Part shown: positions 1 through 13,203 of the stretch, in pieces
Numbering within the stretch: position 1 is the first letter of the stretch
Layout of the letters: each line of letters begins with the position of its first letter
Assembly (NCBI GenBank): GCA_024114885.1
Contig: CP099421.1
Location: 682,001 to 746,000, forward strand
Direction: 5' to 3'
DNA length: 64,000 nt
Source of the DNA: Septoria linicola
Taxonomy: Eukaryota > Ascomycota > Dothideomycetes > Mycosphaerellales > Mycosphaerellaceae
Translations under genes and position numbers: made by a program
Notes under the pieces: model-generated
Database searches by the model: none
Told to the model about the DNA's origin: nothing
Seen by the model: the letters and a program-made list of their open reading frames with translations, nothing else

Positions 1-1420
1 GTGGTTCCGTGCTCAAGTTTGTGACCTTTGATCTCAATTTCAAAATCCTCAGAAGTGTGGCCATTGTTGTTGAGTACAGTAATCACTTGCTTGTCGCCTT
101 TGCCTTTTCGAAGAGCGAATGTGTGGTAGTCCTGGTAGATGACGTCGTTCTCGGATGCAGTATAATCATCGCCGTCGAGGGCAAAGTGTTGACGAGCAAG
201 CACGAGATCTGCTATGTGTTTGTAGAGTTCAGCATTGGTGTCGAATTCGGTGTGCCACATTGGCGCCCTGTTCGTATATGGGTTCACGCCGCCGGTCATG
301 TGCTGCTCCTGTCCTTGGTATATGATCGGAATGCCATCAGCCATGATATTGAATGCAAGAACGTTCTTGGCCTGAGCGGTATCGTTCGTCAACTCCGTGA
401 ATCTCTGCACGTCGTGGTTCTCAGAGAAGATGCCGTACGCTGTCGGATCTTTACAATTCTCCCGCATGGTATAGATCGTGGTGATCAAATCATTGATGTT
501 TCCTTCCGGGCTCGAGAACGTCCTGATTAGAGGGTAATATATGGGGTAGTTGAGGATAGATCCAATGGTGTCAGCCCAGCGGCACACAAAGCTATTGTCG
601 CCATCCATCGTCTCGCCAGTATTGAAGACATTTGACGCATCAACAAAGTCGGGAAAGAATCCAGGCTCGACGTTGAGTGCAGTGTCTATCCGAAGACCGT
701 CGATCGAATAGTTCGAGACCATTTCGCCGATCCAATCGCCAAACATTTCTCGAACATCGGTCTTTTCGGTGCGCAGATCGGCAAGGGGAACCGTGTTTGA
801 TCCAAGCCAGCAAACCTCTGTTGTTCGTCTGTCATCGCCATCGACTGGACAGTAAGAATGGTAATATTTCTCGTCATTGAACGGATTGAGATGTCGAGCT
901 TGAGTGGCAAGCTGGCGAGGATGTCCCGCGTAAGCCATGTGATTCACAACGATGTCAAACATTCTAGTCATGGTCAGCTGAGTGGGGACAAGGAAAGAAT
1001 TGGCATGACTTACATGTACATGCCTCTGCGATGAAGCTCATCAATCAGATCCCGAAGATCCTCAGCAGTCCCAAATCTTTCGTTCAAAGCATATAGGTCC
1101 TGTGCCCAGTAGCCTGTGTAAGCCTCACCATCGATAGTGGTTTGGTCGAGCTGTGACACCACTGGCGACATCCATATTGCATCAAAGTTCATGCCTTGTA
1201 TGTAATCCAGCTGATCCTTGATGCCCTTCCACGATCCACCGCAATATCTCCCGTCAACAACTTCACATGATGCATCGGTCGACCCATCACTTCTTGCGAA
1301 GCGGTCAGTGAGAACTTGGTAAATCGTGCGGCCTCGCCACTCGTCCAGAGTTGCTGCATTGACAGCAGTTGCATTCAGCAAGATCGCTCCGAGCGTGATG
1401 GACCAGAGCAGAGAGTTCAT
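1..1420 (-). CDS. Secreted GH13 alpha-amylase / alpha-glucanotransferase-like protein, C-terminus beyond window
   Basis: This is a GH13 enzyme acting on alpha-1,4-glucans, probably at the cell surface. The ATG at 1420 opens a hydrophobic signal peptide (MNSLLWSITLGAILLNATA). Exon 1 is 1014-1420 and exon 2 runs from 963 off the left edge. The 50-nt intron (964-1013, GTAAGT..CTAG) restores the conserved RGMYIMFDIVVNHM region. Catalytic residues are visible as Asp229 (GLRID), Glu253 (GETMDGD) and Asp320 (ENHD), with the same spacing as Asp206/Glu230/Asp297 of Aspergillus TAKA-amylase. Oddly, the Lys and His that follow the nucleophile in TAKA-amylase (K209, H210) are Leu232 and Asn233 here, so the enzyme may be a transglycosylase rather than a hydrolase. 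It is divergent from the alpha-1,3-glucan synthase gene, like the amy genes next to ags genes in Aspergillus. Any GPI-anchor signal would lie outside the window. Confidence 0.88.
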
Positions 1421-3569
1421 CGCGTGATCAGAATGCAAGCGGCTATCCGTATGTACATTTTGGTGCAACAAGGTGCAATTGAGGTCAGCGATAAAGCCAG
1501 GATGTCAGATCGCGAATGTCAGAGCTGGGTGTTCTTGCGTAACCTGAGCCTCCTGATGCATTCTTGGCCAATGGTGGACGAGCATTGGCAACATGAGCAA
1601 CGGAAGAGTTGCTGGTAGTTACTCGTCAACACATCGGGCTGTGTTCTTTCACAAGTCATCGTCATGACCCACTCTTGAAACTTCAGCTGTTGAATACGTG
1701 CCACGCTGGAAATAATGCTGCAGGTACAGCTCGGCAGGACTTGCGTCTCCACAGAGCGCACGATAGGCGGACAGCTACAGCCGTCGTTATGCAAGGAGGT
1801 GGAAGGTACTGTTTCTGGTCGTTGACAGAAACTGGCGCAAAGAGCAGACATTCAAACAAAGCACGCCATGGCGTGCAACCTGCAAGGCTGTTGCTGATGG
1901 ATATGCTTTGCTGTTCCGATTAGTTTCAGCTAAGATCGAGGAAGCGGGTGCCCAGTCCATCAGGTGAAGATCTGCATGTGCTTTTTGAGCCTACGCTGTG
2001 GCTCTGAAATGCTATTCCTGCCTTTGCGCGAGGTTCGTATTCATGCAAATGTCAGGCTGGGACAGTCAGAGACGTGTGGAATGGTGCATTGCGAGACGCA
2101 GCGTTCTGGGAATAATCATTTCTAATCGTGTCTCCTGCGCTGTTTGCAGTTCTTGGAGACATGACCGCAATGCAGGAACCCGTGGCACTGGTCGGAGGGG
2201 TCGCTCTGGTCAGCGCTTGGCCACCAGGCAAGACTTCAAAGTGGAGCTCAGCATGATGAAGGATGATGGAATGTGCAAGCTCGCAGCAAGTCGTTTAATC
2301 AGGAACATGTGTCTGGGAAGAGAGGGTGGAGGAAGGACAGATTTGATCCCTGCAAAGTGAAGGGATCTGCCCAGAGCGGGAGGCGACTGCCGCGCGCATG
2401 TGGGACCGACCGCACCTGCCCTGCCCCAACGACAACGCGAAACATTTCTGCGCGGTACGGATAGCATCCTGATCTTATTTCTCGAATAGATTAGAATGCA
2501 TTGCAGGAGTCGCGTAGACGGTGCCGGCTCTCGTGTTGGCGCGGCAGTTGCAGCGGTAGATTATGGACGAAGCGCGTCACACGATGCTGAACCAACGCAG
2601 AGCATAGCAGCGCGCGCGTGAGCAGAGACGACAGACAAGAATGCAGCAATGCACGTCTTTGTTCAATGCGGTGTCAGTGACGAGCGGTCTGCACTCCGAT
2701 CGTACCTTCTATCTCGGCTTGTGCTGCACTGGAAGTCGTATTCATGAAACTGCTAAATAGCACAACCCTTCTGGCTGCAGCCGAAAGAGATATGTGACCG
2801 GGGTGACAGCTGGAAGAGCGTCTGCTGCATGGCCCGATAGTACGATGTCGTGTGGCGGGTCCCGAATCCATTATCGAGCGTATCAACCTCCTTTCGCCTA
2901 GGATTGGGCCCATCTGCTCAATTTATGGAGGATGTTCGGAAGCGCTCAATTCGGTCTGTCTGTGGTCGCGTCAAACCAATCGTCATCGCGAAACTAGACG
3001 CTACCATCGCACAAACCCAGGACATCACGGGCTTCCTGCAGCTGCTGCACCGCAAGGCCTGCATGCAACCGCAGGCGAACACTATCTCTGTCACCCAACG
3101 TCGACCAAGCTTTCCTGCAGTGGATACCAACGCCGTGTCTGCTGCCACTTGCATATTCACCTTGCTTTGTTTCTGCGACTGCTCTCAACTTAAATCGCCT
3201 CTACAGTAGCTGGTTGACTTCATTCTCGGCGGATCACACCCGGACTCTCGCTGCTCTTGGGTCGACGGTTTCCCACTCGCAGCCGTCGTGCCCCACCCGG
3301 TGCAGCACTTCACATCCTTGCACGCCTTTGTGCCTGGCATACACTTCTACGCAGGTCCCGCACTCTCAGCGCTCTCCCTCACGTCTACTGCCTCTTTCTT
3401 GTGAATCGTTCTAGCACTTCGCGTGTGCGTTCGACTACCGCCACTCGCTCTGACAACAACAACACCAACAACATCTAATTACTAATACTGGACTTGATGA
3501 GGATCGCGTGAAGCTGATCCTCTGTCCGAACTGCCGACGCGGCACTTGCATTCGACGCGATCGAGCATC
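1421..3569. other. Divergent intergenic region between amylase-like gene and ags1
   Basis: This 2.1-kb stretch separates two divergently transcribed genes and should hold both promoters and the ags1 5' UTR. I see no convincing coding sequence. The last 300 bases before the ags1 ATG are pyrimidine-rich and rich in CAACAACA-type tracts, as in many fungal leaders. Confidence 0.5.
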
Positions 3570-6500
3570 ATGTTCAGAACATGTCTCTTGAGCCTCGCGT
3601 CGCTTGCGGTATTGGTCTCTGGCTCATACTACGACCCCATCGAGGCCGAATGGAACCTCAATGTCAACCAAGACGCCTTGAATCCACTCGAGTATAGCGT
3701 TCCGGACTGGCCTGCCGGGTTCGAACATCATCCTAGTCCCGAGAACTGGCGCTTTCCATTCTACAGCTTTTTCTTGGACCGTTTTGTGAATGGAGATCCC
3801 ACCAACGACAATGCGAACGGCACGACATGGGAACAGGACTACAAGCAAACTCAGCTTCGACATGGAGGAGATATCAAGGGTCTCCAAGACTCGCTGGACT
3901 ATTTGCATGGTCTTGGCGTTCGCGGCCTTTACCTTGTAGGTAGTGCTATGCTCAACTTACCTTGGGAGGCCGATGGATACAGTCCGACTGATCACACCAT
4001 TCTTGACCATCACCTGGGGAACGTCACTGCCTGGCGAGCTGCCATTCAGGCGATTCATGACAAAGGCATGTATGTTATCCTAGACAACACTATGGCAACC
4101 ATGTCCAATCTCTTTGGCTTCGAAGGATATTACAACACCAGTACTGATTGGTCGTTCACGGAGCACAAAATGAACTACATCACGACCAACGTGTACCGTG
4201 ACTTTTATCAAACGAACGAGTTCCACGAGGTTTGCCCATACGACTTTCCGCGCTTCTGGGACCAGGGTGGCGAGCAGATCATTGACAACAACACTGCTGC
4301 CATGGTAGGCTGTATGGATAGTGAGTTCGATCAATTCGGAGACGTAGGAGCCTTTGGTGTGTATCCTGAGTGGCAGAAGCAACTGTCGAAGTTCAACGGT
4401 GTTCAAGATCGTCTCCGGGAGTGGAGGCCTCAAGTGTTGGACAAGATCAATCACTTCTCCTGCATGATGATCAAAGGCCTCGACATCGATGGCTTCCGTA
4501 TCGACAAGGCCATGCAGGTTACCGCAGATTCACAAGGCAACTGGTCACACTACCAAAGGGAATGTGCATCGTCTGTTGGCAAGAACAATTTCTTCATCCC
4601 AGGTGAAATTGTGAACGGAAATGCTGATGCTGCTGTGTATCTCGGACGCGGCAAAGAGCCAAGCATGCAGGTGTACAACGAAACAGCTGCTATGGTGAAT
4701 AGCCAGAACAACGATTCTGACTACATCCGTAAGGCCGGGTATCAAGGTCTCGATGCTGGTGCCTTCCACTACTCCACCTATCGCGCCCTCATGCGATTTT
4801 TGGGCCTCGATGGCAATCTACTCGCTGCAAATGACGCGCCTGTAAACTTCGCAGATCAGTGGTCGGTGTTCGTGCGGACGAACGACATGCACAACGCAAA
4901 TACTGGCGAATTCGATCCGCGACACATGTACGGAGTCTCGAATCACGATGTTCTTCGATGGCCGGGTGTGATCCACGGTACCGAGCGACAGCTTCTTGGG
5001 GACTTCGTCATCACCATGCTCATGCCTGGTATTCCGTTGATCAGCTGGGGAGAGGAGCAGGCATTCTACGTGCTGGACAACACCGCGAGCAACTACATCT
5101 ACGGCCGTCAGCCTATGTCTTCTGCGCAGGCCTGGCAGATGCATGGATGTTACAAAGTCGGCAATACGAATCTGAACAACTGGCCCGTCAACAGTTCGAT
5201 GGCCGGCTGCCACGATGATGGTGTCAGTCTGGACCACAGAGATACGACGTTTCCAGTCTACACCGTTCTGAAGCAGATGTTCGAAATGCGACAGCGATAT
5301 CCAGTCCTCCAGGACGGGTTTACTGTCAAGCAGCTGTCAAATCACACATTCAACTATACGCTCCCGGGCTCTTATGGTGTGCCTACAGAGACTGGATTGT
5401 GGAGTGTGTACCGTGGCAGAGTCGAAAGCATTCAAGACTTTGATGGCGAGGGAGCGTTCGGCAACCAAGGTATCTGGCTGCTGTATTCCAACTACAATGG
5501 CTCTCGGGAATACGAATCGGACTGCAGCAGTGACGATGGTATCATCTCTCCGTACAGCTCCAACACCACTGTCAAGAACATGTTCTACCCCTTCGACGAG
5601 TGGACACTGGAGGAATCTCCGGTAAGTCTCGGCATCGAAGGCTCCACGGGCCCGAACGGGTGTCTTCCACAGATCAATATGACCAAGTATGGCTGGAAGG
5701 CATTTGTTCCCGTAGACGCATGGATGGAGCCGTCACCAGTCATTACAGGTTTCTCTCCTGGACACGATGCGCGTATTCTATCTAACAACAGCGAGTCCGA
5801 GCCGTCGACCTACGAAATCGAGCTTCGTTTCTCTACGGAAATGAGCTGCAGTTCGCTAGCCGATGCGCTCACCATCGACTCCACGACCGAGGACGGCGAC
5901 ATTGCAGAGATCGACACTGACAATATCGACTGCTCGATGATGGATCCACATTACGAAGCTTACTACTACGGACCAAGCCCTTCGATCTGGCGCGCACGCT
6001 TGAATCTCACCAATTTGTACGACGGTATTCACAGGATCAACGTCAATAACGTTACTAGTGAATCAGGCAGCACGTTCACGAATTCGAACGATCACTACTT
6101 GTTCCGCATTGGTCAGGAGACGAACCCGATCGTGTTCCCGTTGAGGGCTAACTACAGCTCATCTCTTCTTCATATGGACACCAGTAACGCCAAGCGCGAA
6201 GCGTCCATCACTAGCTCAGGATTCATGATCAATCACAAAGCACCCGGAGCGGACAAGTGGCGCTTCTCCATGTCTTTTGGCGCGGTGTGGTCAGAGTGGT
6301 TCGACTACGTTCCCGGAAATGCCACTCTGCCGTCGCAAACCTGGAAAGGCAAAGACTATCAGAAATGGAAGGGAGATCACGTCCAAGTGCAGTACTGGTC
6401 TCAGCTTGCAGGAAGCAGCGATCACGTAGTCGAAGGTGACTTGGTGGGCTCGAACACACCTCCAAGGCGCTTCCCACATCTACGTCTTCATGGCTCTTTT

Positions 6501-9500
6501 AACCAATACGGCTACGACTCGGGTCTGGACAACGAGATGTCTCAGCTCGACAACGGAACATGGTACTTTGACTTCATGGATGAATGGCCATCTCAATTTC
6601 AGGTCAACGTCTGGGGCATGGCTGCTGATGGTAGTCCCGATGTATCCATGGCTTTCGGCGATGTCGACAATGATACTGTTCTCGACCGCATCTCGCCTGT
6701 TTCTTTGCAGAAAGCGCAGGTCAACATTACGAATGATGGCCCCAATGGTACCTACCTTGCTTGGCGAATTCTGTTCAACGACGGCGATCTGCGTTACTAT
6801 ATGGTGCCTGTTGGTAACAGATACACGCAACTCGCGCTGTGGATCCTGCTTGCCATCATTCCAGTTCTCTCTGCCATCTTGAGTGTCTACACCTACAAGC
6901 ACTTCTTTTACGGCATCAAGTTCAACCAGATAGGACTTTCCGAGAAGAGCAGCATCCTGCCAATGGCTGCTATCGGCAAGGTGTTCGGACGCGGGAAGTA
7001 CAACGAGAAAGATGGCGCTCTGAATTCTCCAGACAGCTCGTCTCCAGACGTCACGGGCGGGTCGATCATTCGCGACACTTTTGGTGCGGGAGCAATGATA
7101 GAGCAGAAGCGTCGTACCGTTCTTATTGCCACGATGGAGTACGATATCTCGGACTGGAACATCAAAATCAAGATCGGTGGCCTTGGTGTCATGGCTCAGC
7201 TCATGGGCAAGAATCTCGAACATCAAGATCTTGTGTGGGTCGTGCCATGCGCCGGCGGCATCGATTATCCAGTGGACACTCCGGGCATCCCAATTGATGT
7301 GACCATCCTTGGCCGCACGTATGAAGTTCAGGTACAATACCACAAACTCAACAATATCACGTACATGCTTCTGGACGCGCCAGTCTTCCGTCGGCAGAAT
7401 GCCAAGGAACCCTATCCGGCCCGTATGGACGACCTCGACAGTGCAATTTACTACTCAGCATGGAATCAGTGTATCGCAGAAGCTATGCGAAGGTTCCCAA
7501 TCGATCTCTACCACATCAACGACTACCACGGGACTGTGGCTCCATTGTACCTGTTACCCGACACGATACCCTGCGCACTTTCACTGCACAATGCAGAGTT
7601 TCAGGGCCTGTGGCCAATGAGGAATCCTCGTGAGGTGGAAGAAATTTGTTCTGTTTTCAATCTGCCTCCTACTGTCGTGCAGCGCTATATCCAGTTCGGC
7701 GAAGTCTTCAACCTTCTGCACGCTGGTGCGAGTATCCTCCGCATCCATCAGAAGGGATTTGGCGCTGTCGGCGTCAGTAAGAAGTATGGCAAGCGCTCTT
7801 GGGCACGCTATCCAATCTTTTGGGGTCTTCGAAAGATTGGGGCTTTGCCCAACCCTGACCCGACAGACATCGCTGAATGGGACAAAAAGCTCGCAGATCC
7901 AGACACCATCCAAGTTGATCAAGTATTCGAAAGCGCTCGCGCGGGTCTCAAACGTCAAGCTCAGGAATGGGCCGGCCTCGAGCAGCGTGCTGACGCGGAT
8001 TTGTTCGTGTTCGTCGGTCGATGGTCGATGCAGAAAGGGATAGATCTGATTGCAGACGTCTTTCCCGCCATTCTCGAGAAGTACGAGCATGTACAGCTGT
8101 TGTGCGTTGGTCCAACGATCGATCTCTACGGCAAGTTCGCCGCTCTGAAGCTGGAACACATGATGGAGAAGTATCCTGGTCGTGTCTTCTCGAAGCCAGA
8201 ATTCACTGCGCTGCCGCCATTCATCTTTAGCGGAGCTGAATTCGCGCTCATTCCTAGCAGAGACGAGCCATTCGGGTTGGTCGCTGTGGAGTTCGGCAGG
8301 AAGGGTGCGCTCGGCGTGGGCTCTCGTGTTGGTGGTCTTGGTCAGATGCCTGGATGGTGGTACACGATCGAATCGTCGACGACCAAGCACCAGATGGGGC
8401 AATTCAAGATGGCTATCTCGGCAGCACTGAAGTCTGATTACGACACACGTGCCATGATGCGAGCACGATCTGCCAAGCAACGGTTCCCGGTCGCTCAGTG
8501 GAAAGAGGATCTCGAGATCCTCCAATCTACAGCGATCAAGGTGCACAAGAAGCGAATGGAACACATCACTGCAAGACGCATGGGCTTAGAAGATAAGAGT
8601 GGCACATCAACCGGCTGGAATACACCTGGCTGGATGACCCCTCGCAGTGGATGGGGTACTCCAGCTGGAAGTAGGCCAGGTACGCGGCCATCGTCGCCGA
8701 ACCGATCTGGAGCCACCACGCCTTCGACTTCACGTCCTGCATCGCTGTCACTGGGAATGCGACACGGTCCTGGCCATGGTCACTCTCCACCACAATCGAA
8801 CACGCCTTCTTCGCAGACGCCCAGCGCTTCCAGACGCAACTCCTTGGAAGACCAAGACCCGCGCCGGCGCTTGAGCAGCATTACGGACGAGGAGTACATT
8901 ACACAACAAGCTGCTGAAGAGTCAAAACGCAGATCCCAACTCGGTGGTGTCAACGAATTGAACTACGCGCTTCGCGATGCCACTCTCGGCAACGAACCAA
9001 GCCAGCCGAGCGCAACGCATAACCCATACTTCTCGCCCATCACGCCGACTGATAGCCCTGGCGGAGCTCAATTTCCGTTCTTATCTCGCCCACATACGCC
9101 AGTCCGTGGTGATGCGCCCAGTATCCCACAAACTCCGCTATCCACCGAGACTGTTATGGACGAGAAAAAGAACCAGCCACAGGATCTGATGCCATTCTTC
9201 ACCGATCCGACAGGTCTCTATTACAAGACCTTTGACAAAAAGCTGGATGCGCTCAGTGGTAGCACTTCTGAGAGCGCTCTATGCATTGAAGAGTACCTCG
9301 AAAAGTCCGAGAAGCAGTGGTTCGGCCGCTTGCACGATGCGAAGATGAGTCGCACCAACACTCCGAATGCTTCCAGGGGCCCTACACCTGCCGGCTCCAT
9401 CTACGAAGGAGTAGAGACCGATGAATCTTTGGCCCAGTTCCTGCTTCCTGATAACTACCAAGCGCCGACCGGCATCCGACGCGTGATGCTGTACAAAGTG

Positions 9501-10827
9501 GGAGACTGGCCAGTCTACTCGCTGTTGCTCGCTTTGGGTCAAATCCTTGCTGCCAATTCTTACCAGATCACTCTTATAAGCGGGCAAGTCGGTCAGACAG
9601 CTGGACAGCTCTACACCATTGCATCAATCTACTTGGCAACGACTCTCATCTGGTGGTTTCTCTTCCGACGCTTCGCCGCTGTTTGGTGCATGAGCTTGCC
9701 ATGGGTATTCTACGGCCTGGCCTTCTGGCTTCTGGCTTTTGCGCCACTTGGATCCTCCGAAAGTGCTCGCGGCTGGGTACAAAATGTTGCCACAGCCATG
9801 TACGCAGTGGCATCAGCTTCGGGTTCGCTCTTCTTCGCTCAGAACTTCGGCTCTCTTGGCTCGGCTCCGGTCAAAGACTGGGCCTTCCGGGCATGTGCCA
9901 TCCAAGGAACGCAACAGCTCTACGTCGTTGGCATGTGGGCTTGGGGCAGCCAGCTCACAAGGGTCAACAATGAAGGCCAATCAACTTCGCTGGGCTGGAA
10001 GATGACTGCGATTGGCATTCCGATCTCGATATTCTTATGGTGTATCGGCCTTGTGCTCTTCTTCGGACTGCCTGACTTCTATCGACAAAAGCCTGGCGGT
10101 GTACCTGACTTCTACTCCTCCATCTTCCGCAGGAAGATTGTTGTCTGGTTCCTGGTCGCTGTCTTTGTGCAAAACATCTTCCTGTCATCGCCTTATGGTC
10201 GCAACTGGTCATACCTCTGGAGCTCCAAGCACGCTCCTGGTTGGGCGATCTTTCTGCTGATTGTCCTCTTCTTTGTTGTCGTGTGGATTGTGGTGCTGTT
10301 CATATTCGGGTGGCTCTCGACAACCCATAGCTGGATCATCCCAATCTTCGCCATTGGTCTCGGTGCACCTCGATGGTGCCAGATTCTTTGGTCGAACTCC
10401 GACATCAGTCAATATCTACCGTGGACCGCCGGACCTGTGGCATCAGCTCTAGTGGGACGTATTCTTTGGCTATGGCTTGGCGTTCTTGATTCTATCCAAG
10501 GCATTGGCTTCGGCATGATCCTCTTGCAAACCATGGTCCGCTTCCACTGCTCGTTTGCACTTATGTCCGGTCAGATCATAGGTGCCATCGCAACCATCGT
10601 AAGTGGCCTCACTCAATCCTCCATTGTTTGCACTACTAACAGTCTTCTAGATCGCGCGAGCAGATGGCCTCAACAGCACAGGGCCCGGTCCTACCTTTCC
10701 CAACTTCGCAGGCGGATGGTCGGAAGGACTCTCAGAGCCGTGGTTCTGGATATGCCTGCTTTTTCAGCTCGGCATCTGCGTGGGCTTCTTCATCTTCTTC
10801 CGAAAGGAGCAACTCACCAAGCCGTAG
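3570..10827 (+). CDS. ags1: Cell wall alpha-1,3-glucan synthase
   Basis: This large plasma-membrane enzyme makes cell-wall alpha-1,3-glucan. The coding sequence is 3570-10598 joined to 10651-10827; the 52-nt intron (GTAAGT, branch CTAAC at 10635-10639, CTAG) gives a 2,401-residue product, the usual family length. The ATG at 3570 begins a clear signal peptide (MFRTCLLSLASLAVLVSG). Domain order: extracellular GH13 amylase-like domain (about 30-560, with GFRID, PGEI and SNHD motifs), linker, single membrane span near residues 1085-1108, cytoplasmic GT5 glycogen-synthase-like domain from about 1180 (KIGGLG motif, and the RDEPFGLVAVE acid motif near 1563), a Ser/Pro/Thr-rich linker (about 1690-1880), and a multi-span exporter-like region from about 1978 to the end. 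The C-terminus FRKEQLTKP is typical. The start codon is 2.1 kb from that of the divergent amylase-like gene. Confidence 0.97.
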
Positions 10828-11412
10828 ACCATGCTGCCTACGACCTTCGATTCTTGACGCATTGTATTTGACTGTACAGACCACTGGAAAACGCTAGCCA
10901 GTGGCAGCTTGTGAGGAATTATGATCTAATGACGATCGATGGCGTTACTGTAGGTTGGACCTCTGCAAGTTCAGCGCAAGCGTGGCAGCGTCAATCACTC
11001 CTGGAGCCTGCGGCTTCAACAAAGATACTGTTCGGAGCGACATTCTGCGAGGCCAGAGGCAATGCGTATATACCCCAGCGATTATAAAGCTTACATAGAT
11101 GAGAGATTCGAAGTGCTCGGCTCTCGGAGAAATCAATCTTCGCAATGAATCTTGCTTCCATCGCCGCGCGTACGCGTTAACACGTGAGACCGCGAAATAT
11201 GTGCACTCTCGTACGATATTCCGCTTCGTTGCCTTGCCACGTTCCAGAGACAGGCAGATGCCTTCTCGTTGATTCGGCTTGTGTCACTGCACATTTGTGT
11301 TCTGGCAATAGTTCATCGTCGGTGATGTGCTTGCTTGGCGTTGAGGAAGACCTCACTGAAGATTGACGCATGCTCATCCAAGTGATCAACTGTCCGCCTC
11401 AATATTGTCACC
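10828..11412. other. Intergenic, ags1 3' side to erg27
   Basis: The stretch holds the ags1 3' UTR and the erg27 promoter. No coding sequence or repeat is visible. Confidence 0.5.
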
Positions 11413-12760
11413 ATGGACGTCTCAGCTCGGGAGAAGGAAGAAAACAGTACATTCACTGTCCTCGTGACTGGAGCAAATAGGTGCGTGTATCACGCACTTG
11501 CAGCGCTCGCCTGAATGATTCTGCTGACACGCGAGGCAAAGTGGACTCGGCTTCGCATTATGCTGCAGGCTCATCGACGAATTCTTGTACACAAGACCAC
11601 AATCGCAGACTCTGCATCTACTATACTCCACGCGAGATACGCGCAAAGGTGATGACACACAGAAACGCCTGCAAGCGCATCTTCAACGTACCTTGCGAGA
11701 GGCCAATGGCAAAACTCTTGGCATCAGTCTCTTGCTCGAGGCACGCGTGAAGATCGAGGGCGTTCTGGTAGATCTGCTCAAGCTCACGACTGTCAAGACT
11801 TTGGCTGAGCAACTACTGCGACGTGGTCAGAGGATTGATGCTGTTGTCTGCAATGCTGGTGTTGCCGGATGGCTTGGGATCAACTGGCCGAAAGCAATCT
11901 GGACCGTCTGCACAGATCTTGTACAAGCCGTGACATATCCAACTTACATGAACTGTGATGTAGGAGCTCGGGCAAAGACTCAGGTCCAGAAGACAACGAC
12001 TGATGTGGATGAGCCTGTGCTTGGAGAAGTCTTCACGGCGAATGTATTTGGGCACTACTTGCTTGTGCACTGGCTCGGGCCTTTGATGAACGACACCTCA
12101 CGTGTGATATGGATCTCTAGCACAGGAGCCGTAGCGGACACCTTTCGTGCGGATGACATCCAAGGTTTGAAGTCTCTGGCTGCATACGAGTCTTCGAAAC
12201 GCCTTACTGATATCTTGGTTCTTACTTCGGAGCTGCCGGCCACGAAACCGTATACAACCTCATACTTCTCATCGACAACCCAAAAGGATACACGGCCAAA
12301 GATGCTAGTTACCCATCCTGGTGTTGTGGCGACTTCCATCTCCGGCCTTCACTGGTTTCTTAGCTTCTTCATGACCGCAGCTCTCTACTTCGCGCGCGTG
12401 CTGGGATCACCTTGGCACGCGATAGAGCCTTACAAGGGTGCCGTGAGCATGGCTTTTGCAGTGTTAGCGCCGCAGCTCATGGAGCAGGAAAGTCGCGAAG
12501 GCAAAGGAAAGTGGGGCTCCGCAACAAGTGTGCAAGGCGACGAGAGGGTCGCGCGGACTGAAGTTGAAGGCTGGGGATATTGTGGCAAACCTGGGGTAAT
12601 CCCGCCCGGGAGTGCCACGAATGGACTGTATCGAGAACGCAAAGAAACTACGCGAGAGAGCAGGGAGGAGTTTGAGGAACTGGGCAGAGGGGTCTGGAAG
12701 GAAATGGAGGAGATGAGAAATGTCTGGGAGAGGAGACTCGGGCCGTTGGATCAAGCTTGA
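11413..12760 (+). CDS. erg27: 3-ketosteroid reductase of the sterol C-4 demethylation complex
   Basis: This is an ER-associated NADPH-dependent short-chain dehydrogenase that reduces the 3-keto sterol made by Erg25/Erg26 in ergosterol synthesis. Exon 1 (11413-11480) and exon 2 (11542-12760) are joined across a 61-nt intron (GTGCGT..AAAG). The join restores the cofactor motif TGANSGLG at residues 18-25. NAG (NAGVAG) and the catalytic YESSK (Tyr238, Lys242) follow. The region with GINWPKAIW and VFTANVFGHYLLVHWL is typical of Erg27, as is the C-terminal VEGWGYCGKPG. The predicted protein is 428 residues, longer than yeast Erg27 (about 350) but within the fungal range. A hydrophobic segment (LHWFLSFFMTAALYFARVL) fits membrane association. 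Confidence 0.9.
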
Positions 12761-13203
12761 TCTAGTGGGAATTCCATTCAGGTCTTCTGTGCAGCTTGTG
12801 AAAGGCATGATGTGCTGCGCGGTAGCCTGTGGCCCTATGCTTAGCAGTGTCACAATACGCTATGCCGATATCAAGATTGAGTCTGGCTCGAGATTCCCAC
12901 GCTGTACGTCACGGCAAACCAAAGATATCATCGGCAAGTACAACGTGAATCGAACCACAGATAGCCCTGTGTATATGATTGTCCGTCTCTTGTGCGTCGA
13001 GCTTGAGAACACCAAGTCGTGCTGTGATCCATTCAGTGGTCGGGAAGGTACTACGAGAGCTGTCCAGCGTTGCACTTGCTGCCTCTACCACGGTAGCTCT
13101 GCGCGCTGTGTAACTTCAACGTTCTTCTTATCGACCACATGTGACCGAAGCGTATGTGCGCATTTCCGCGATGCAAGGTGAGATTGGGGAAGAAGCTGCG
13201 TAG
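12761..13203. other. Intergenic
   Basis: This is the 3' side of erg27. Only short overlapping open frames without family resemblance are present. Confidence 0.4.

Noticed and set aside
6480..7343. 287-codon minus-strand open frame inside ags1
   Set aside because: It is antisense to the conserved glucan synthase coding region, with no independent features.
7581..8564. 327-codon minus-strand open frame inside ags1
   Set aside because: It is antisense to the GT5 domain; codon structure is explained by the sense gene.
12720..13181. 153-codon plus-strand open frame after erg27
   Set aside because: It overlaps the end of erg27 in another frame and shows no family features.
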